Notes: a model not told the origin generated them from the sequence alone. A stretch of DNA of 64,000 bases from Enterobacter wuhouensis (GCF_004331265.1 NZ_SJOO01000005.1:248001-312000); one strand, 5' to 3'. Shown: positions 1-10,721, counted from the first letter of the stretch. Numbers and translations: made by a program.

Positions 1-856
1 CCTTAACGATCAGGGCAAATATACGGTCAAGCAGGCCATCAGCGCCTTTTGCTATCTCGTTTTCAACCACGGTCTCGGTCAAAACCGAGAGCGGCTCGTA
101 AGGAATAGGGCAGTAGAAATCGGCCTCGGGCAGAATGCCCGTCCGGGACATCAGCACAATGCTTAAGCCTTCGCTGCCTTTATCGAGAATGAACTTGCCG
201 TCTGTAAAATCCCCATGCTGCATAACCACCGCCATGGCGGCGTCCAGCCCGCTTAGGGAGGTTCCCATTATTCCAACGCGACAGGCGGGAATGCGGGCAC
301 ACATCAGCCCGGACCAGGGGCTTGGGAAGAAGGTTCGCGTGGCTTCCTCTTCGTCCGGCCAGACGTGCCCCGTGGCGACAATGGCAAGATCAAACCGCTC
401 GGGGTGCGGGGCACCGTTAACGGAAAGCGTTACGCCGTTTTCGGCGGCGTCGATATCGGTGACTTCCGCGGACTCGTGGGTTGTGACCTGAAACCCCCGC
501 TTTTTGGCCTCTTTGACAACGGTCAGAAAGCTGTCGCGAAAGTATTCGCCCAGCAAAATTCGCGGTAAAAATTGTCGGTCGTGCAGGCTGGCTTTATCCA
601 CCTTAAAGCGCGCCAGATGGGCGTCACTCCGGCCTTTCAGCCAGTCGAGGTAGGTCATGAATAAAGGCGGAATTTCAATACTGGCGATATTCGCCAGCAT
701 CAGACGAGAGTTATCATCGTCGCTATAGGGCATACCCACGCCGGCGTCTTCTGCTTTTTCAAATACCGAGACGGCGAGAGGGGTGCGGTTTTTCAGTAGT
801 GAATAAAAGGTGTAAATCCCTGTGGGGCCGGAGCCGATAATCGCTATCTTCTTCAT
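1..856 (-). CDS. ydhS: YdhS-like FAD/NAD(P)-binding protein (3' part off the left edge)
   Basis: The reading frame starts at an ATG at 856 and runs off the left edge, so the C terminus is missing. The first residues (MKKIAIIGSGPTGIY) form a Rossmann dinucleotide-binding GxGxxG motif, as in flavoprotein oxidoreductases of the FAD-NAD(P)-binding family. The protein matches the E. coli YdhS type, whose substrate is unknown. In E. coli ydhS lies near valV-valW with ydhR between them; here it sits directly beside the tRNA genes and ydhR is absent. The family call is good. The function is not known. Confidence 0.8.
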   Translation of the reverse strand, partial: MKKIAIIGSGPTGIYTFYSLLKNRTPLAVSVFEKAEDAGVGMPYSDDDNSRLMLANIASIEIPPLFMTYLDWLKGRSDAHLARFKVDKASLHDRQFLPRILLGEYFRDSFLTVVKEAKKRGFQVTTHESAEVTDIDAAENGVTLSVNGAPHPERFDLAIVATGHVWPDEEEATRTFFPSPWSGLMCARIPACRVGIMGTSLSGLDAAMAVVMQHGDFTDGKFILDKGSEGLSIVLMSRTGILPEADFYCPIPYEPLSVLTETVVENEIAKGADGLLDRIFALIVK

Positions 857-974
857 CGACAGTCTTCCTGTATTTTTTCCATGAGAAAAGCGTAGCAGGT
901 GAAACGCCAGGAAATCAGGATATTGAGATTATTCAGGATACTAAGAGAGGATTTGCACCATTTCAGGACTGAAA

Positions 975-1051
975 TGGTGCGTCCGAGTGGACTCGAACCA
1001 CCGACCCCCACCATGTCAAGGTGGTGCTCTAACCAACTGAGCTACGGACGC
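975..1051 (-). tRNA. valW: tRNA-Val (GAC)
   Basis: The 77-nt gene begins GCGTCCGTAGCTCAG on the minus strand and ends with an encoded CCA at 975-977. The anticodon arm is CCACC-TTGACAT-GGTGG, giving anticodon GAC (valine), and the T arm carries GGTTCGAGTCC. It is the second of a tandem pair only 4 bp apart, as valV-valW in E. coli, and is probably co-transcribed with its neighbour. Confidence 0.96.
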
Positions 1052-1055
1052 AGAA

Positions 1056-1132
1056 TGGTGCGTTCAATTGGACTCGAACCAACGACCCCCACCATGTCAA
1101 GGTGGTGCTCTAACCAACTGAGCTATGAACGC
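1056..1132 (-). tRNA. valV: tRNA-Val (GAC)
   Basis: The 77-nt gene begins GCGTTCATAGCTCAG on the minus strand and has the same GAC anticodon arm and encoded CCA as the gene at 975-1051. The two differ in acceptor and T-arm base pairs, with compensating changes on both sides of each stem. It is the first gene of the tandem pair. E. coli has ydhQ on the mdtK side of this pair; here only a short spacer and the mdtK terminator are present. Confidence 0.96.
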
Positions 1133-1256
1133 AACGTGTTGTCGGTGACAACGGGGACGAATATTAGCGGCAGAGCCTCGAACAGGCAAGAGGCAAAATG
1201 CATTTTTCTCTCTGATTTCACGCGATTGCTTCATTACCGCGCAAAGTGAAGAGAAA

Positions 1257-1278
1257 GTAGCCGCCAGCTGGCGGCTAC
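1257..1278 (-). terminator. Intrinsic terminator of mdtK
   Basis: A perfect inverted repeat GTAGCCGCCAG/CTGGCGGCTAC lies 7 bp beyond the mdtK stop and is followed on the minus strand by TTTCTCTT. It ends mdtK transcription. Confidence 0.75.
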
Positions 1279-1285
1279 TGCATAT

Positions 1286-2659
1286 TTAACGTGCGGCGCG
1301 CTGCAAAATCACCGTCGATGGCTGGCGCTGCAGGTAGCGCATGCGCAGCATCATCATGATGGCCGCCGAGGTCAGGCCGATGATAAAGCCCATCCAGAAT
1401 CCGGCTGGCCCCATACGATCGACCACCAGGTCGGTGAGCGCCAGCACGTAACCCGTCGGCAGGCCCAGCACCCAGTAGGCGATGAAGGTGATAAAGAAGA
1501 TCGAACGCGTATCTTTATACCCGCGCAGCACGCCGCTGCCGATCACCTGGATGGAGTCAGAGATCTGATAAATGGCGGCCAGCAGCATCAGGTGCGACGC
1601 CAGGATAACCACCTCCGGGTTGTCATTATAAAGGAGGGCAATTTGCTCGCGCAGCGCGACGGTAAAGAGCGCGGTGCAGGCGGCCATGCACACGCCAACG
1701 CCTAAACCCGTGCGCGCAGCCGTTTGCGCATCAAGCGTAGATCCCTGCCCCAGGCGGAAGCCCACGCGGATCGTCACGGCTGCCGCCAGCGACATCGGCA
1801 GAACGAACATCAGGGAGCTGAAGTTTAGCGCAATCTGGTGGCCTGCCACGTCGATAATCCCGAGCGGCGAAACCAGCAGGGCCACAACGGCAAACAGCGT
1901 CACTTCAAAGAACAGCGCCAGTGCGATAGGGAGCCCTAGCTGCACCAGACGCTTCATGATGCTCCAGTCCGGCGTGCTGAACCGGTTTTCGTTCCGAATA
2001 TCGCGCATCGAGCGGGCGCGCTTAACGAAGGTGATCATGCTGAAGAACATCACCCAGTAAACCGCCGCCGTTGCCACGCCGCAGCCTACGCCGCCAAGCT
2101 CGGGCATCCCAAAGTGACCATAGATAAAGACGTAGTTCACCGGAATATTGACCAACAGACCGATAAACCCCATCACCATGCCGGGCTTGGTTTTGGCCAG
2201 ACCTTCGCACTGGTTACGCGCGACCTGGAAGAAAAGATAGCCTGGCGCTCCCCAAAGCAGGGCGCGCAGATAGCCCACGGCCTTGTCCGCCAGCGCGGGA
2301 TCGATGTTATGCATGGCGCGGATGATATGCCCGGCGTTCCAGAGCACGACCATAATCAGCAAAGAGACAAAGCCTGCAAGCCAGAAGCCCTGACGGACCT
2401 GGTGCGCGATACGCTCGCGTCGTCCTGAACCGTTTAGCTGTGCAATAACCGGCGTCAGCGCCAGCAGCAGGCCGTGCCCGAAGAGAATAGCTGGCAGCCA
2501 GATGGAGGTTCCGATGGCGACGGCTGCCATGTCGGTGGCGCTGTAGCCACCCGCCATGACCGTATCCACAAATCCCATTGCGGTTTGGGCCACCTGCGCG
2601 ACGATCACTGGTATAGCCAGTGCCAATAGCTGGCGCGCTTCATTCATGTACTTCTGCAC
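1286..2659 (-). CDS. mdtK: MdtK multidrug efflux MATE transporter
   Basis: This 457-residue inner-membrane protein belongs to the MATE (NorM) family, which exports cationic drugs such as fluoroquinolones in exchange for Na+ or H+. Length and sequence are collinear with E. coli MdtK (YdhE), with twelve hydrophobic segments and the conserved opening run [20 protein letters not shown]. The start is a GTG at 2659, as in E. coli (MQKY...). The gene is divergent from ribE. Its leader carries a terminator-like hairpin (2695-2717) that could attenuate expression. Confidence 0.95.
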   Translation of the reverse strand: MQKYMNEARQLLALAIPVIVAQVAQTAMGFVDTVMAGGYSATDMAAVAIGTSIWLPAILFGHGLLLALTPVIAQLNGSGRRERIAHQVRQGFWLAGFVSLLIMVVLWNAGHIIRAMHNIDPALADKAVGYLRALLWGAPGYLFFQVARNQCEGLAKTKPGMVMGFIGLLVNIPVNYVFIYGHFGMPELGGVGCGVATAAVYWVMFFSMITFVKRARSMRDIRNENRFSTPDWSIMKRLVQLGLPIALALFFEVTLFAVVALLVSPLGIIDVAGHQIALNFSSLMFVLPMSLAAAVTIRVGFRLGQGSTLDAQTAARTGLGVGVCMAACTALFTVALREQIALLYNDNPEVVILASHLMLLAAIYQISDSIQVIGSGVLRGYKDTRSIFFITFIAYWVLGLPTGYVLALTDLVVDRMGPAGFWMGFIIGLTSAAIMMMLRMRYLQRQPSTVILQRAAR

Positions 2660-2694
2660 GTGAACACCTATATTTTGTTGTTATTTGAGAGACT

Positions 2695-2717
2695 AAAAAA
2701 GCCGCCAAACTGGCAGC
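2695..2717 (-). terminator. Terminator-like hairpin in the mdtK leader (possible attenuator)
   Basis: On the minus strand GCTGCCA-GTT-TGGCGGC (2717-2701, 7 bp with one G-T pair) is followed directly by six T residues (2700-2695), about 36 nt before the mdtK start codon. An upstream CTGGCA (2743-2738) can pair with TGCCAG of the left arm, which would give an alternative fold. A TACAAT -10-like hexamer lies just upstream, so the position of the true +1 decides whether that alternative arm is transcribed. Confidence 0.5.
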
Positions 2718-2883
2718 AAGAAGAAAAAGCAGAGGGGTGCCAGCTATTGTAGCGGGGTTTAACTAATTATCTAGTGAAAAAATCGCCAGAAAATGCGCTC
2801 CGCTGGCAACCTGTTTTTCCAACTGTTATTGTGATGGGATTAAACGGTGTCGCCACCGTCCGGAAAAAACAGGAGTTGTAAGC

Positions 2884-3525
2884 ATGTTCACTGGTATTGT
2901 GCAAGGCACCGCCAAGGTGGTGTCAATTGATGAAAAACCCAATTTCCGCACCCATGTGGTTGAGCTGCCCGACTATATGCTCGACGGTATCGAAACCGGG
3001 GCCTCGATTGCGCATAACGGCTGCTGCCTGACGGTGACAGAGATTAACGGCAATCAGATTGGCTTTGATTTAATGAAGGAAACGTTGCGCATCACGAACC
3101 TGGGCGAGCTGGCGGTCGGAGACACCGTCAACGTTGAGCGCGCGGCCAAATTCAGCGATGAGATCGGCGGACATCTGATGTCGGGCCACATTATGACCAC
3201 CGCTGAAGTTGCGAAAATCGTGACCTCTGAAAATAACCGTCAAATCTGGTTTAAGGTTCAGGATCCGGCATTAATGAAATACATCCTGTATAAAGGATTT
3301 ATTGGTATTGATGGGATTAGCCTGACCGTTGGGGAAGTTACGCCAACGCGTTTCTGCGTGCATTTAATTCCGGAGACGCTTCAGCGCACCACGCTGGGGG
3401 CGAAAAAACTGGGGCATCGCGTAAATATTGAAATTGATCCGCAAACTCAGGCGGTGGTGGATACCGTCGAGCGCGTGCTGGCAGCGAAAGAGGCTGCAAT
3501 AATTAAAGCGGTTGAGGAAGAATAA
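2884..3525 (+). CDS. ribE: Riboflavin synthase alpha chain
   Basis: Also called ribC. This 213-residue enzyme joins two molecules of 6,7-dimethyl-8-ribityllumazine to give riboflavin, the last step of vitamin B2 synthesis in the cytoplasm. The two lumazine-binding repeats are visible: one from MFTGIVQG (residue 1) and one from about residue 98, each holding a G-x-S(I)-x-x-x-G-x-x-L-T type run (NGCCLTV and DGISLTV). Length equals that of E. coli. The start at 2884 follows AGGAG. No FMN riboswitch is apparent upstream; in enterobacteria that element lies before ribB. A small hairpin (2844-2859) precedes the ribosome-binding site. Confidence 0.96.
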   Translation: MFTGIVQGTAKVVSIDEKPNFRTHVVELPDYMLDGIETGASIAHNGCCLTVTEINGNQIGFDLMKETLRITNLGELAVGDTVNVERAAKFSDEIGGHLMSGHIMTTAEVAKIVTSENNRQIWFKVQDPALMKYILYKGFIGIDGISLTVGEVTPTRFCVHLIPETLQRTTLGAKKLGHRVNIEIDPQTQAVVDTVERVLAAKEAAIIKAVEEE

Positions 3526-3526
3526 T

Positions 3527-3556
3527 AACTAACCCCGGATATCCGGGGTTAGTTTT

Positions 3557-3558
<2 letters not shown>
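3527..3558. terminator. Bidirectional terminator between ribE and cfa
   Basis: The 14-bp arms AACTAACCCCGGAT and ATCCGGGGTTAGTT form a perfect hairpin with T tracts in both directions. It separates the convergent ribE and cfa genes and overlaps the cfa stop codon. Confidence 0.9.
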
Positions 3559-4705
<1,147 letters not shown>

Positions 4706-4858
4706 AGCTTCTCCATCACCTTGCTGTGATCAGAACCTTCAAACAGCGTAGACGCTTTTTTTGGTTTGTGAGAAATCTCACGGTAAATGCCCGCGAGGCT
4801 AATATCCGACGTAGAACAGAGGAAGGGAGATAACCCTTGCCGAAAAGCCTTCCATGGT

Positions 4859-4884
4859 AAAACGGGAGCACTCCGGCTCCCGTT
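4859..4884 (-). terminator. Terminator downstream of punC
   Basis: AACGGGAGC and GCTCCCGTT pair around a 6-nt loop and are followed on the minus strand by TTTT. It lies 120 bp past the punC stop. Apart from this hairpin and the cfa promoter zone I see no gene between 4706 and 5004. Confidence 0.65.
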
Positions 4885-5004
4885 AACACATAATATTTAT
4901 CGTATTTAATCGAACCAAATTTAGTATAGGCCTCAAAATTTGGTGATTCAATAGAAAATTGTTAGCAACCTAATCACTGAAATGCAACATAATCCCCCGC
5001 GCGA

Positions 5005-6195
5005 TTATGCGTGCGAGGTTTCCGTCTGCCTCTCCGCGCTCGGGGCGGAGGATTGCATGCGGTATCCCAGGCCTGCCAGGGCAACCGTCACCAGCATCAC
5101 GCTGGTTGTGGTCAGCAGCGGCGTGGCAATAAGGGCGGATACCACGAGGCTTGCCAGGAAGCACAGACCCAGCTGGAGCGTATTTTGCAGCGCAGCCGCA
5201 CGGCCCGTTGCCTGAGGGAACGGACGCAGGGCCTGAGCCACAACGACAGGATAAATAGCGCCGTTAGCGATCGCCATCACGCAGAATGGAATCAAAATTT
5301 CCGTCAGGCCTGCGCCCGGAATAAAGCCCACCGCCCAGGTTCCGATTACGCTGAACGCGTACAGGACCAGCAACCACGGCAGCATCTGCTGGCCTTCCCA
5401 TTTCTGCAGCGCCGCGCGGCAGCCGTAACCGCCTACCAGAAACGCGATGGTTTGCGGCACATAGCTCAGGCCGATGGCCGCCGGGCTGTAGCCCATATCG
5501 TGCAGGATGAACGGCGAACCGGTCAGCCAGGCGAAGAAGCTTGCGGAGCAGGCGGCGTAAATCAGCACGTTGCCGCGATACGCCTGGGTACGCAGTAGGG
5601 AGGTAAAGGTGATTGGCTTCGCTTCCGGGGGCATCTCCTTCTTATGCGCTGGCTTAAGGAAGAACGCAGGCAGCATCAACACCAGAGTGATGGCAAAAAG
5701 GGTGGCGAAAATCGCCTGCCAGTCGAAGTGTGCCAGTATCCAGCTGCCCAGCAGCGGGGCGAGGGCAGGCGACAGGCCCACCAGCGGCATGATGGTGGCG
5801 AAGATCCGGTTGGTGCGCGATGCCGGATAGTAATCGGTCACCAGCGCCTGCCAGGTCACGGCGGCGGCGCACACGCCGACGGCCTGCACGAAGCGCAGCA
5901 CCAGCAGCCAGGTCGCATCGCGTACCCACAGCATCCCTACGCAGCCCAGGGCAAAAATAGCCAGGCCGAGCAGCAGTACCGGTTTACGACCAAAGCGGTC
6001 GGAGAGGGGGCCCCACAGCAGCTGCGCGAAGGCAAAGCCGGCAAGGAACAGGCTCAGGCTGGCACTGATGGCGGCAGCAGGGGTTTGCAAATCTTCCTGC
6101 ATCGCGGCGAACGCGGGCAGATACATATCGGTCGCCAAAAAGCCCAGCACGCTGAGGCCGCCGAGCCAGACTAAAAATCCTTTCCTGGGTTGCAT
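5005..6195 (-). CDS. punC: PunC purine nucleoside exporter (MFS, Bcr/CflA type)
   Basis: Formerly ydhC. This 396-residue inner-membrane protein has twelve predicted membrane segments and the MFS motif [13 protein letters not shown] at about residues 62-73. It belongs to the Bcr/CflA drug-resistance group. In E. coli YdhC was renamed PunC as a purine nucleoside exporter activated by the divergent regulator PunR (YdhB); the same divergent pair is present here. The function is taken from that work, and the sequence itself shows only the family. Confidence 0.9.
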   Translation of the reverse strand: MQPRKGFLVWLGGLSVLGFLATDMYLPAFAAMQEDLQTPAAAISASLSLFLAGFAFAQLLWGPLSDRFGRKPVLLLGLAIFALGCVGMLWVRDATWLLVLRFVQAVGVCAAAVTWQALVTDYYPASRTNRIFATIMPLVGLSPALAPLLGSWILAHFDWQAIFATLFAITLVLMLPAFFLKPAHKKEMPPEAKPITFTSLLRTQAYRGNVLIYAACSASFFAWLTGSPFILHDMGYSPAAIGLSYVPQTIAFLVGGYGCRAALQKWEGQQMLPWLLVLYAFSVIGTWAVGFIPGAGLTEILIPFCVMAIANGAIYPVVVAQALRPFPQATGRAAALQNTLQLGLCFLASLVVSALIATPLLTTTSVMLVTVALAGLGYRMQSSAPSAERQTETSHA

Positions 6196-6309
6196 TCTTT
6201 TTTTCTCCTGAGGAGGCAGGTGTACGTTGGCGCAGAGTGTAGGGAGTGCAAAGCGGCTTGTGAAACGCTAATATTTGGAAAGTGCATTCAAATTTTTTGC
6301 AGGCAGAAA

Positions 6310-7221
6310 ATGTGGTCAGATTATTCTCTTGAAGTGGTGGATGCCGTTGCGCGCAACGGCAGCTTTACCGGCGCGGCGCAGGAGCTACACCGCGTCCCTT
6401 CGGCCATCAGCTACACCGTGCGTCAGCTGGAGGAGTGGCTGGCGGTTCCCCTGTTTGAACGACGGCATCGGGACGTTGAGTTAACGCCAGCCGGCGCGTG
6501 GTTTTTGAAAGAAGGGCGGTCTGTTATCAAAAAAATGCAGATCACCCGCGAACAGTGCCAGCAGATTGCCAATGGCTGGCGGGGGCATCTTTCAATCGCC
6601 GTGGATAACATCGTCAAACCCGAACGTACGCGGCAGATGGTTGTTGATTTCTATCGCCATTTTTCGGACGTCGAGCTGCGCGTGTCGCAGGAGGTGTTCA
6701 ACGGCGTCTGGGACGCGCTGGCAGACGGCAGGGCAGAGATGGCGATTGGCGCAACGCAGGCGATCCCCGTGGGCGGACGCTATGCGTTTCGTGATATGGG
6801 CATGCTGAGCTGGAACTGCGTGGTGGCGAGCCATCATCCGCTGGCGGCGATGGAAGGGCCGCTGAGCGACGACACGCTGCGCAGCTGGCCGTCGCTGGTG
6901 CTTGAGGATACGTCGCGCTCGCTGCCGAAGCGTATTACCTGGCTGCTGGACAACCAGCGTCGCGTCGTTGCCCCTGACTGGGGATCCTCAGCAACCTGCC
7001 TTTCCGCCGGTTTGTGCGTGGGAATGGTGCCGGTTCATTTTGCGCGTCCGCGTATCGATACCGGAGAATGGGTGGCGCTTACGCTGGAGAACCCGTTCCC
7101 GGATGCGGCCTGCTGCCTGACCTGGCAGCAAAATGACGTGTCGCCCGCGATGGCCTGGCTGCTGGATTACCTGGGCGACAGCGAAACGCTTAATCGGGAG
7201 TGGTTACGGGAGCCAGCGTAG
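6310..7221 (+). CDS. punR: PunR LysR-type regulator of punC
   Basis: Formerly ydhB. This 303-residue LysR-family regulator has an N-terminal winged helix-turn-helix (residues about 4-62, with the NGSFTGAAQELHR and LPV/FERR-type pattern) and a C-terminal substrate-binding fold. I place the start at the ATG at 6310 (MWSDYSLE). An in-frame extension to 6190 gives a Cys-rich N terminus that fits no LysR protein. It is divergent from punC with a short shared promoter region, the usual layout for a LysR activator and its target. Confidence 0.9.
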   Translation: MWSDYSLEVVDAVARNGSFTGAAQELHRVPSAISYTVRQLEEWLAVPLFERRHRDVELTPAGAWFLKEGRSVIKKMQITREQCQQIANGWRGHLSIAVDNIVKPERTRQMVVDFYRHFSDVELRVSQEVFNGVWDALADGRAEMAIGATQAIPVGGRYAFRDMGMLSWNCVVASHHPLAAMEGPLSDDTLRSWPSLVLEDTSRSLPKRITWLLDNQRRVVAPDWGSSATCLSAGLCVGMVPVHFARPRIDTGEWVALTLENPFPDAACCLTWQQNDVSPAMAWLLDYLGDSETLNREWLREPA

Positions 7222-7237
7222 CTGGCTCCGTAAAGGA

Positions 7238-8263
7238 TTAACGACGGTAGTCGCGGAACGGGCCATCCGCAACGGAACGGCGCTCGATAAGGCGCGGGTG
7301 GACCTCGATGGACTGGGATTCTTCACGCTTGTTGACGATCCTGTCCATCAGCATGTTGAAGGCCGTTTCGCCCAGCGAATCTTTCGGCTGGTGGATAGTG
7401 GTCAGCGCCGGCGTAAAGAAGCGGGCGTTACGCACGTTGTCATACCCGATCACGGAAATATCCTGCGGCACGCGCAGACCCAGCTCGTCCGCCGCGCAGA
7501 GGGCACCCATTGCCATGATATCCCCACCGCAGAAGACCGCAGTCGGGCGGTGCTGCTGGGAGACAATTTGCTGCATGGCGCGATAGCCCGATTCTGGCTC
7601 AAAGTCACCCTGCACGATCCAGTTTTCCGGCACGGTAATGAGCGCTTCTTCCATGGCTTTCATAAAGCCGGCCAGACGGCCTGCGCCGGTATTTCGCTCC
7701 AGCGGGCCCGGGATCACGCCAATCTCGCGGTGGCCGCGTTCCACCAGGTAACGGCCCGCCATGTAGCCGCCTTCAAACGCGTTATCAATCACCGAGTCGG
7801 TGAAGTCGGCGCGCGCTTCGCCCCAGTCCATCACCACCATCGGAATGTGGCGGTACTCTTCCAGCATGGAAAGCACGGACTCCGGGTACTCGGAACACAT
7901 GACCAGAAGGCCATCGACGCGCTTTTGCGCCATCATCGACAGATAGGCACGTTGTTTTTCAATGTTGTTCCACGCGTTCCCCAGAATGAGGGTATAGCCT
8001 TTCTGGAAGCAGTTTTTCTCAACCGCTTCGATAATCTCGGCAAAATAGGCCGCTTCGCTGCTGGTAGCCAGCAGGCCGATAGATTTGGTGTGATTCACCT
8101 TCAGGCTGCGCGCCACCGCACTCGGCGAGTAGTGCAGTTCCTTGATAGCGGCCCAGACCGCATTGCGCGTCTCTTCAGCAACAAAGCGGGTTTTGTTAAT
8201 TACATGTGATACGGTTGTAGTGGAAACGTTTGCGCGTTTTGCTACGTCTTTTATTGTTGCCAT
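7238..8263 (-). CDS. purR: PurR purine repressor (LacI family)
   Basis: This 341-residue repressor of purine biosynthesis binds DNA with hypoxanthine or guanine as corepressor. The LacI-type helix-turn-helix [20 protein letters not shown] is at residues 4-23, followed by the hinge and the periplasmic-binding-like core. Length equals E. coli PurR. Two PurR-type operators, one upstream and one within the first codons, indicate autoregulation as in E. coli. The gene is transcribed toward punR (convergent). Confidence 0.97.
   Translation of the reverse strand: MATIKDVAKRANVSTTTVSHVINKTRFVAEETRNAVWAAIKELHYSPSAVARSLKVNHTKSIGLLATSSEAAYFAEIIEAVEKNCFQKGYTLILGNAWNNIEKQRAYLSMMAQKRVDGLLVMCSEYPESVLSMLEEYRHIPMVVMDWGEARADFTDSVIDNAFEGGYMAGRYLVERGHREIGVIPGPLERNTGAGRLAGFMKAMEEALITVPENWIVQGDFEPESGYRAMQQIVSQQHRPTAVFCGGDIMAMGALCAADELGLRVPQDISVIGYDNVRNARFFTPALTTIHQPKDSLGETAFNMLMDRIVNKREESQSIEVHPRLIERRSVADGPFRDYRR
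8220..8235. promoter_or_regulatory. PurR operator inside the purR coding start
   Basis: GTGGAAACGTTTGCGC matches the PurR consensus ACGCAAACGTTTGCGT around its central AAACGTTT. It lies in the codons just after the purR helix-turn-helix start and corresponds to the intragenic autoregulatory operator of E. coli purR. Confidence 0.75.
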
Positions 8264-8306
8264 TAAATGTCACTCCAGACCATATCCTAAGCTCCTGAAA
8301 AACATG

Positions 8307-8324
8307 AAGGTAAACGTTTGCCTT
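8307..8324. promoter_or_regulatory. PurR operator upstream of purR
   Basis: AAGGTAAACGTTTGCCTT is a near-perfect palindrome with the PurR core AAACGTTT. It lies 44 bp upstream of the purR start and is the probable main autoregulatory operator. The rest of 8264-8560 holds the purR and ynhF promoters; I see no further gene. Confidence 0.8.
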
Positions 8325-8560
8325 CTCTCACCCTTATTACGCAATCTGGAATTGCGACACGCCGGGAAAACGACACAGGACGTCAGGAGGGGGTCAATGG
8401 CCGGTACGCTAATAAATTTAGCGTGGAATTTTGTCCTATCTTGATGAAAAGGGGAAGAGCTAAAGTGGATATCAGTTTAAATCCTGGAAGATTTTTGACG
8501 TAAACTGTGTAAAAATGAGCAGGCTCACTTTTCGTAGGGTGATTAAAAGGAGAAAAATTG

Positions 8561-8650
8561 ATGAGTACCGATCTTAAGTTTTCGCTGACCACCACCGTTA
8601 TCGTGCTGGCTCTGATTGTTGCTGCGGGTCTGACGGCTGTACTGCACTGA
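8561..8650 (+). CDS. ynhF: YnhF small membrane protein
   Basis: This 29-residue ORF (MSTDLKFSL... ending LTAVLH) matches the E. coli small membrane protein YnhF, which lies in the same place between purR and ydhP. It has a polar N terminus of about seven residues and one hydrophobic transmembrane helix. The ATG at 8561 follows AAAAGGAGAAAAATTG, a good ribosome-binding site. YnhF is a known stress-associated inner-membrane peptide of unknown function. The gene is easily missed in automatic annotation because of its length. Confidence 0.9.
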   Translation: MSTDLKFSLTTTVIVLALIVAAGLTAVLH

Positions 8651-8653
8651 TTT

Positions 8654-8694
8654 AATCGGGGGGAGCGCTTGCTCTCTCCGAACTTGCCCCGATT
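8654..8694 (+). terminator. Probable terminator of ynhF
   Basis: AATCGGGG (8654-8661) pairs with CCCCGATT (8687-8694), and the interior can also pair (GGAG/CTCC). It starts 3 bp after the ynhF stop. The T tract is poor, so a structured 3' end is as likely as an efficient terminator. Confidence 0.45.
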
Positions 8695-8814
8695 GTTACT
8701 CCTCCGGCAAAAATATTTTGCCAAAATGTTAACTTCTCATTTTTTGTGATTGATGTCATGCTTTTGACTTCTTATTCCTGTGTCGCACTCCGACACGGCA
8801 TCCGGAGTTGACCC

Positions 8815-9981
8815 ATGAAAATCAATTTTCCTCTGCTGGCCCTGGCGATTGGCGCTTTTGGGATCGGCACCACTGAATTCTCCCCTATGGGGTTACTGCC
8901 CGTTATCGCCCGGGGCGTAGACGTCTCAATCCCGGCTGCTGGTATGCTGATCAGCGCCTATGCGATCGGCGTGATGGTGGGGGCTCCCTTGATGACGCTG
9001 CTGCTTTCTCACCGCGCGCGCCGCAACGCGCTGATATTTCTGATGGCGATTTTTACGCTGGGCAACGTCCTCTCCGCCATTGCGCCGGATTACACCACGC
9101 TGATGCTGTCGCGTATCCTGACCAGTCTTAATCACGGCGCGTTCTTTGGCCTGGGCTCCGTTGTAGCCGCAAGCGTGGTGCCAAAGCACAAGCAGGCCAG
9201 CGCGGTTGCCACCATGTTTATGGGGCTGACGATAGCCAACATCGGCGGCGTACCTGCGGCTACCTGGCTTGGGGAAGCGATCGGCTGGCGTATGTCATTC
9301 CTTGCGACCGCCGGGCTGGGCGTGGTGGCGATGGTGGCGCTGTTCTTCTCTCTGCCAAAAGGGAGCGCAGGCGAACGCCCTGACGTGCGTAAAGAGCTGT
9401 CGGTGCTGGTACGCCCACAGGTGCTCTCCGCACTGCTGACTACCGTTCTCGGCGCAGGGGCGATGTTTACGCTCTACACCTATATTTCCCCTGTGCTGCA
9501 CGATATCACTCATGCAACGCCGCTCTTTATTACCGCGATGCTGGTGCTGATAGGCGTGGGCTTCTCTCTCGGTAACTATCTGGGCGGCAGGCTGGCCGAC
9601 CGCTCTGTTAGCGGCACGCTCAAAGGCTTCTTAATGCTGCTGATCGTCATTATGGTGGCGATCCCCTGGCTGGCGCGTAGCGAAGTCGGTGCGGCAGTGG
9701 CGATGGTTGTCTGGGGCGCGGCGACCTTCGCGGTGGTGCCTCCGCTGCAGATGCGCGTGATGCGCGTCGCGCACGAAGCGCCGGGCCTCTCGTCTTCTGT
9801 CAATATCGGTGCATTCAACCTGGGCAATGCCCTGGGTGCCGCGGCGGGTGGGGCGGTGATCTCTGGCGGTCTGGGGTACAGCGTTGTGCCGGTGATGGGG
9901 GCAGTCATTGCCGCGCTGGGTCTGCTGCTGGTGCTGGCGTCGGGCCGTCATCAGCCTGACGCGGTGTGCACCGCAGAGTAA
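8815..9981 (+). CDS. ydhP: YdhP MFS transporter (AraJ-like)
   Basis: This 388-residue inner-membrane protein has twelve hydrophobic segments and the N-terminal pattern GAFGIGTTEFSPMGLLPVIA typical of the AraJ/YdhP drug:proton antiporter group of the major facilitator superfamily. It matches E. coli YdhP at the same locus. The substrate is unknown. GGAGTTGACCC precedes the ATG. A short inverted repeat (GTGTCG/CGACAC, 8780-8796) lies in the leader. Confidence 0.9.
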   Translation: MKINFPLLALAIGAFGIGTTEFSPMGLLPVIARGVDVSIPAAGMLISAYAIGVMVGAPLMTLLLSHRARRNALIFLMAIFTLGNVLSAIAPDYTTLMLSRILTSLNHGAFFGLGSVVAASVVPKHKQASAVATMFMGLTIANIGGVPAATWLGEAIGWRMSFLATAGLGVVAMVALFFSLPKGSAGERPDVRKELSVLVRPQVLSALLTTVLGAGAMFTLYTYISPVLHDITHATPLFITAMLVLIGVGFSLGNYLGGRLADRSVSGTLKGFLMLLIVIMVAIPWLARSEVGAAVAMVVWGAATFAVVPPLQMRVMRVAHEAPGLSSSVNIGAFNLGNALGAAAGGAVISGGLGYSVVPVMGAVIAALGLLLVLASGRHQPDAVCTAE

Positions 9982-9984
9982 ATC

Positions 9985-10012
9985 AAAACGCAGAAGGGCG
10001 AACCCTTCTGCG
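9985..10012 (-). terminator. Terminator of sodB
   Basis: CGCAGAAGGG-CGAA-CCCTTCTGCG is a 10-bp perfect stem followed on the minus strand by TTTTGATT. It ends sodB and may also slow ydhP read-through. Confidence 0.85.
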
Positions 10013-10018
10013 AGTCTC

Positions 10019-10600
10019 TTACGCAGCGAAGTTCTTCGCTACAAATTCCCAGTTTGCCAGCGCCCAGAAGTGCTCCAGATAGTTAGGACGCGCGTTGCGA
10101 TAATCAATGTAGTAAGCGTGTTCCCACACGTCTACGGTCATCAGCGGCGTTGCGCTGGTGGTCAGCGGCGTACCCGCGTTAGAGGTAGAGACGATAGCCA
10201 GCTTGCCGTCGGCTTCTTTTACCAGCCAGGTCCAGCCAGAACCGAAGTTCTTGATGGCGGCATCGGTAAACTTCGCTTTGAAATCAGCGAAGCTGCCGAA
10301 CGCGGCGCTAATGGCGGCAGCCAGCTCACCGGTTGGTTCTCCACCCGCATTCGGGGCCAGGCAGTGCCAGTAGAAGGTATGGTTCCACACCTGCGCGGCG
10401 TTGTTGAACACGCCACCCTCTGAACTGCGTACGATCTCTTCCAGCGTTTTGCCTTCAAAGTCGGTGCCTTTAATCAGATTGTTCAGGTTGGTGACGTAGG
10501 TCTGGTGATGTTTGCCGTAGTGGTACTCCAGGGTTTCTGCAGAAATGTGGGGTGCCAGGGCGTCTTTTGCATACGGTAGTGCAGGTAATTCGAACGACAT
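10019..10600 (-). CDS. sodB: Iron superoxide dismutase
   Basis: This 193-residue cytoplasmic enzyme converts superoxide to hydrogen peroxide and oxygen. The Fe ligands of the family are all present: H27 (YHYGKHH), H74 (WNHTFYW), D157 and H161 (DVWEHAYY). I place the start at 10600 (MSFELPAL); a 27-codon in-frame extension is non-conserved and contains the ribosome-binding site GGAGAGAAGCA. Gene order ydhP-sodB-mepH is as in E. coli. Regulation by Fur through the RyhB small RNA is expected from the leader. Confidence 0.97.
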   Translation of the reverse strand: MSFELPALPYAKDALAPHISAETLEYHYGKHHQTYVTNLNNLIKGTDFEGKTLEEIVRSSEGGVFNNAAQVWNHTFYWHCLAPNAGGEPTGELAAAISAAFGSFADFKAKFTDAAIKNFGSGWTWLVKEADGKLAIVSTSNAGTPLTTSATPLMTVDVWEHAYYIDYRNARPNYLEHFWALANWEFVAKNFAA

Positions 10601-10640
10601 TGCTTCTCTCCTTATTATATTTACGTTGCCAATAACCCTA
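10598..10640 (-). promoter_or_regulatory. sodB leader with likely RyhB/Hfq target
   Basis: The minus-strand leader reads GTAAATATAATAAGGAGAG followed by AAGCAATG. This resembles the AU-rich Hfq-binding and RyhB-pairing region around the ribosome-binding site of E. coli sodB. The call is by analogy; pairing to a local RyhB was not tested. Confidence 0.45.
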
Positions 10641-10693
10641 CAGACAACAAGGACAGAATAGCAAATTGAAAGGGTATGCAAAAGAGGAACTTA

Positions 10694-10715
10694 CCCTGCC
10701 ACGGATGCGGCAGGG
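10694..10715 (-). terminator. Weak hairpin after mepH
   Basis: CCCTGCC (10694-10700) and GGCAGGG (10709-10715) form a stem between mepH and sodB. The T tract on the minus strand is weak, so termination is uncertain. Confidence 0.4.
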
Positions 10716-10721
10716 CAGGGG

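Noticed and set aside
899..1249. Open frame of 116 codons over the tRNA-Val pair
   Set aside because: It runs through both tRNA genes on the opposite strand and its internal repeat only reflects the two similar tRNAs.
2760..2883. FMN riboswitch before ribE
   Set aside because: Only a short hairpin (2844-2859) is present and the conserved RFN-element arms are absent. In enterobacteria the riboswitch is at ribB.
7133..8209. 358-codon plus-strand frame opposite purR
   Set aside because: It is antisense to a full-length, strongly conserved purR and has no family resemblance; it is a codon-bias shadow.
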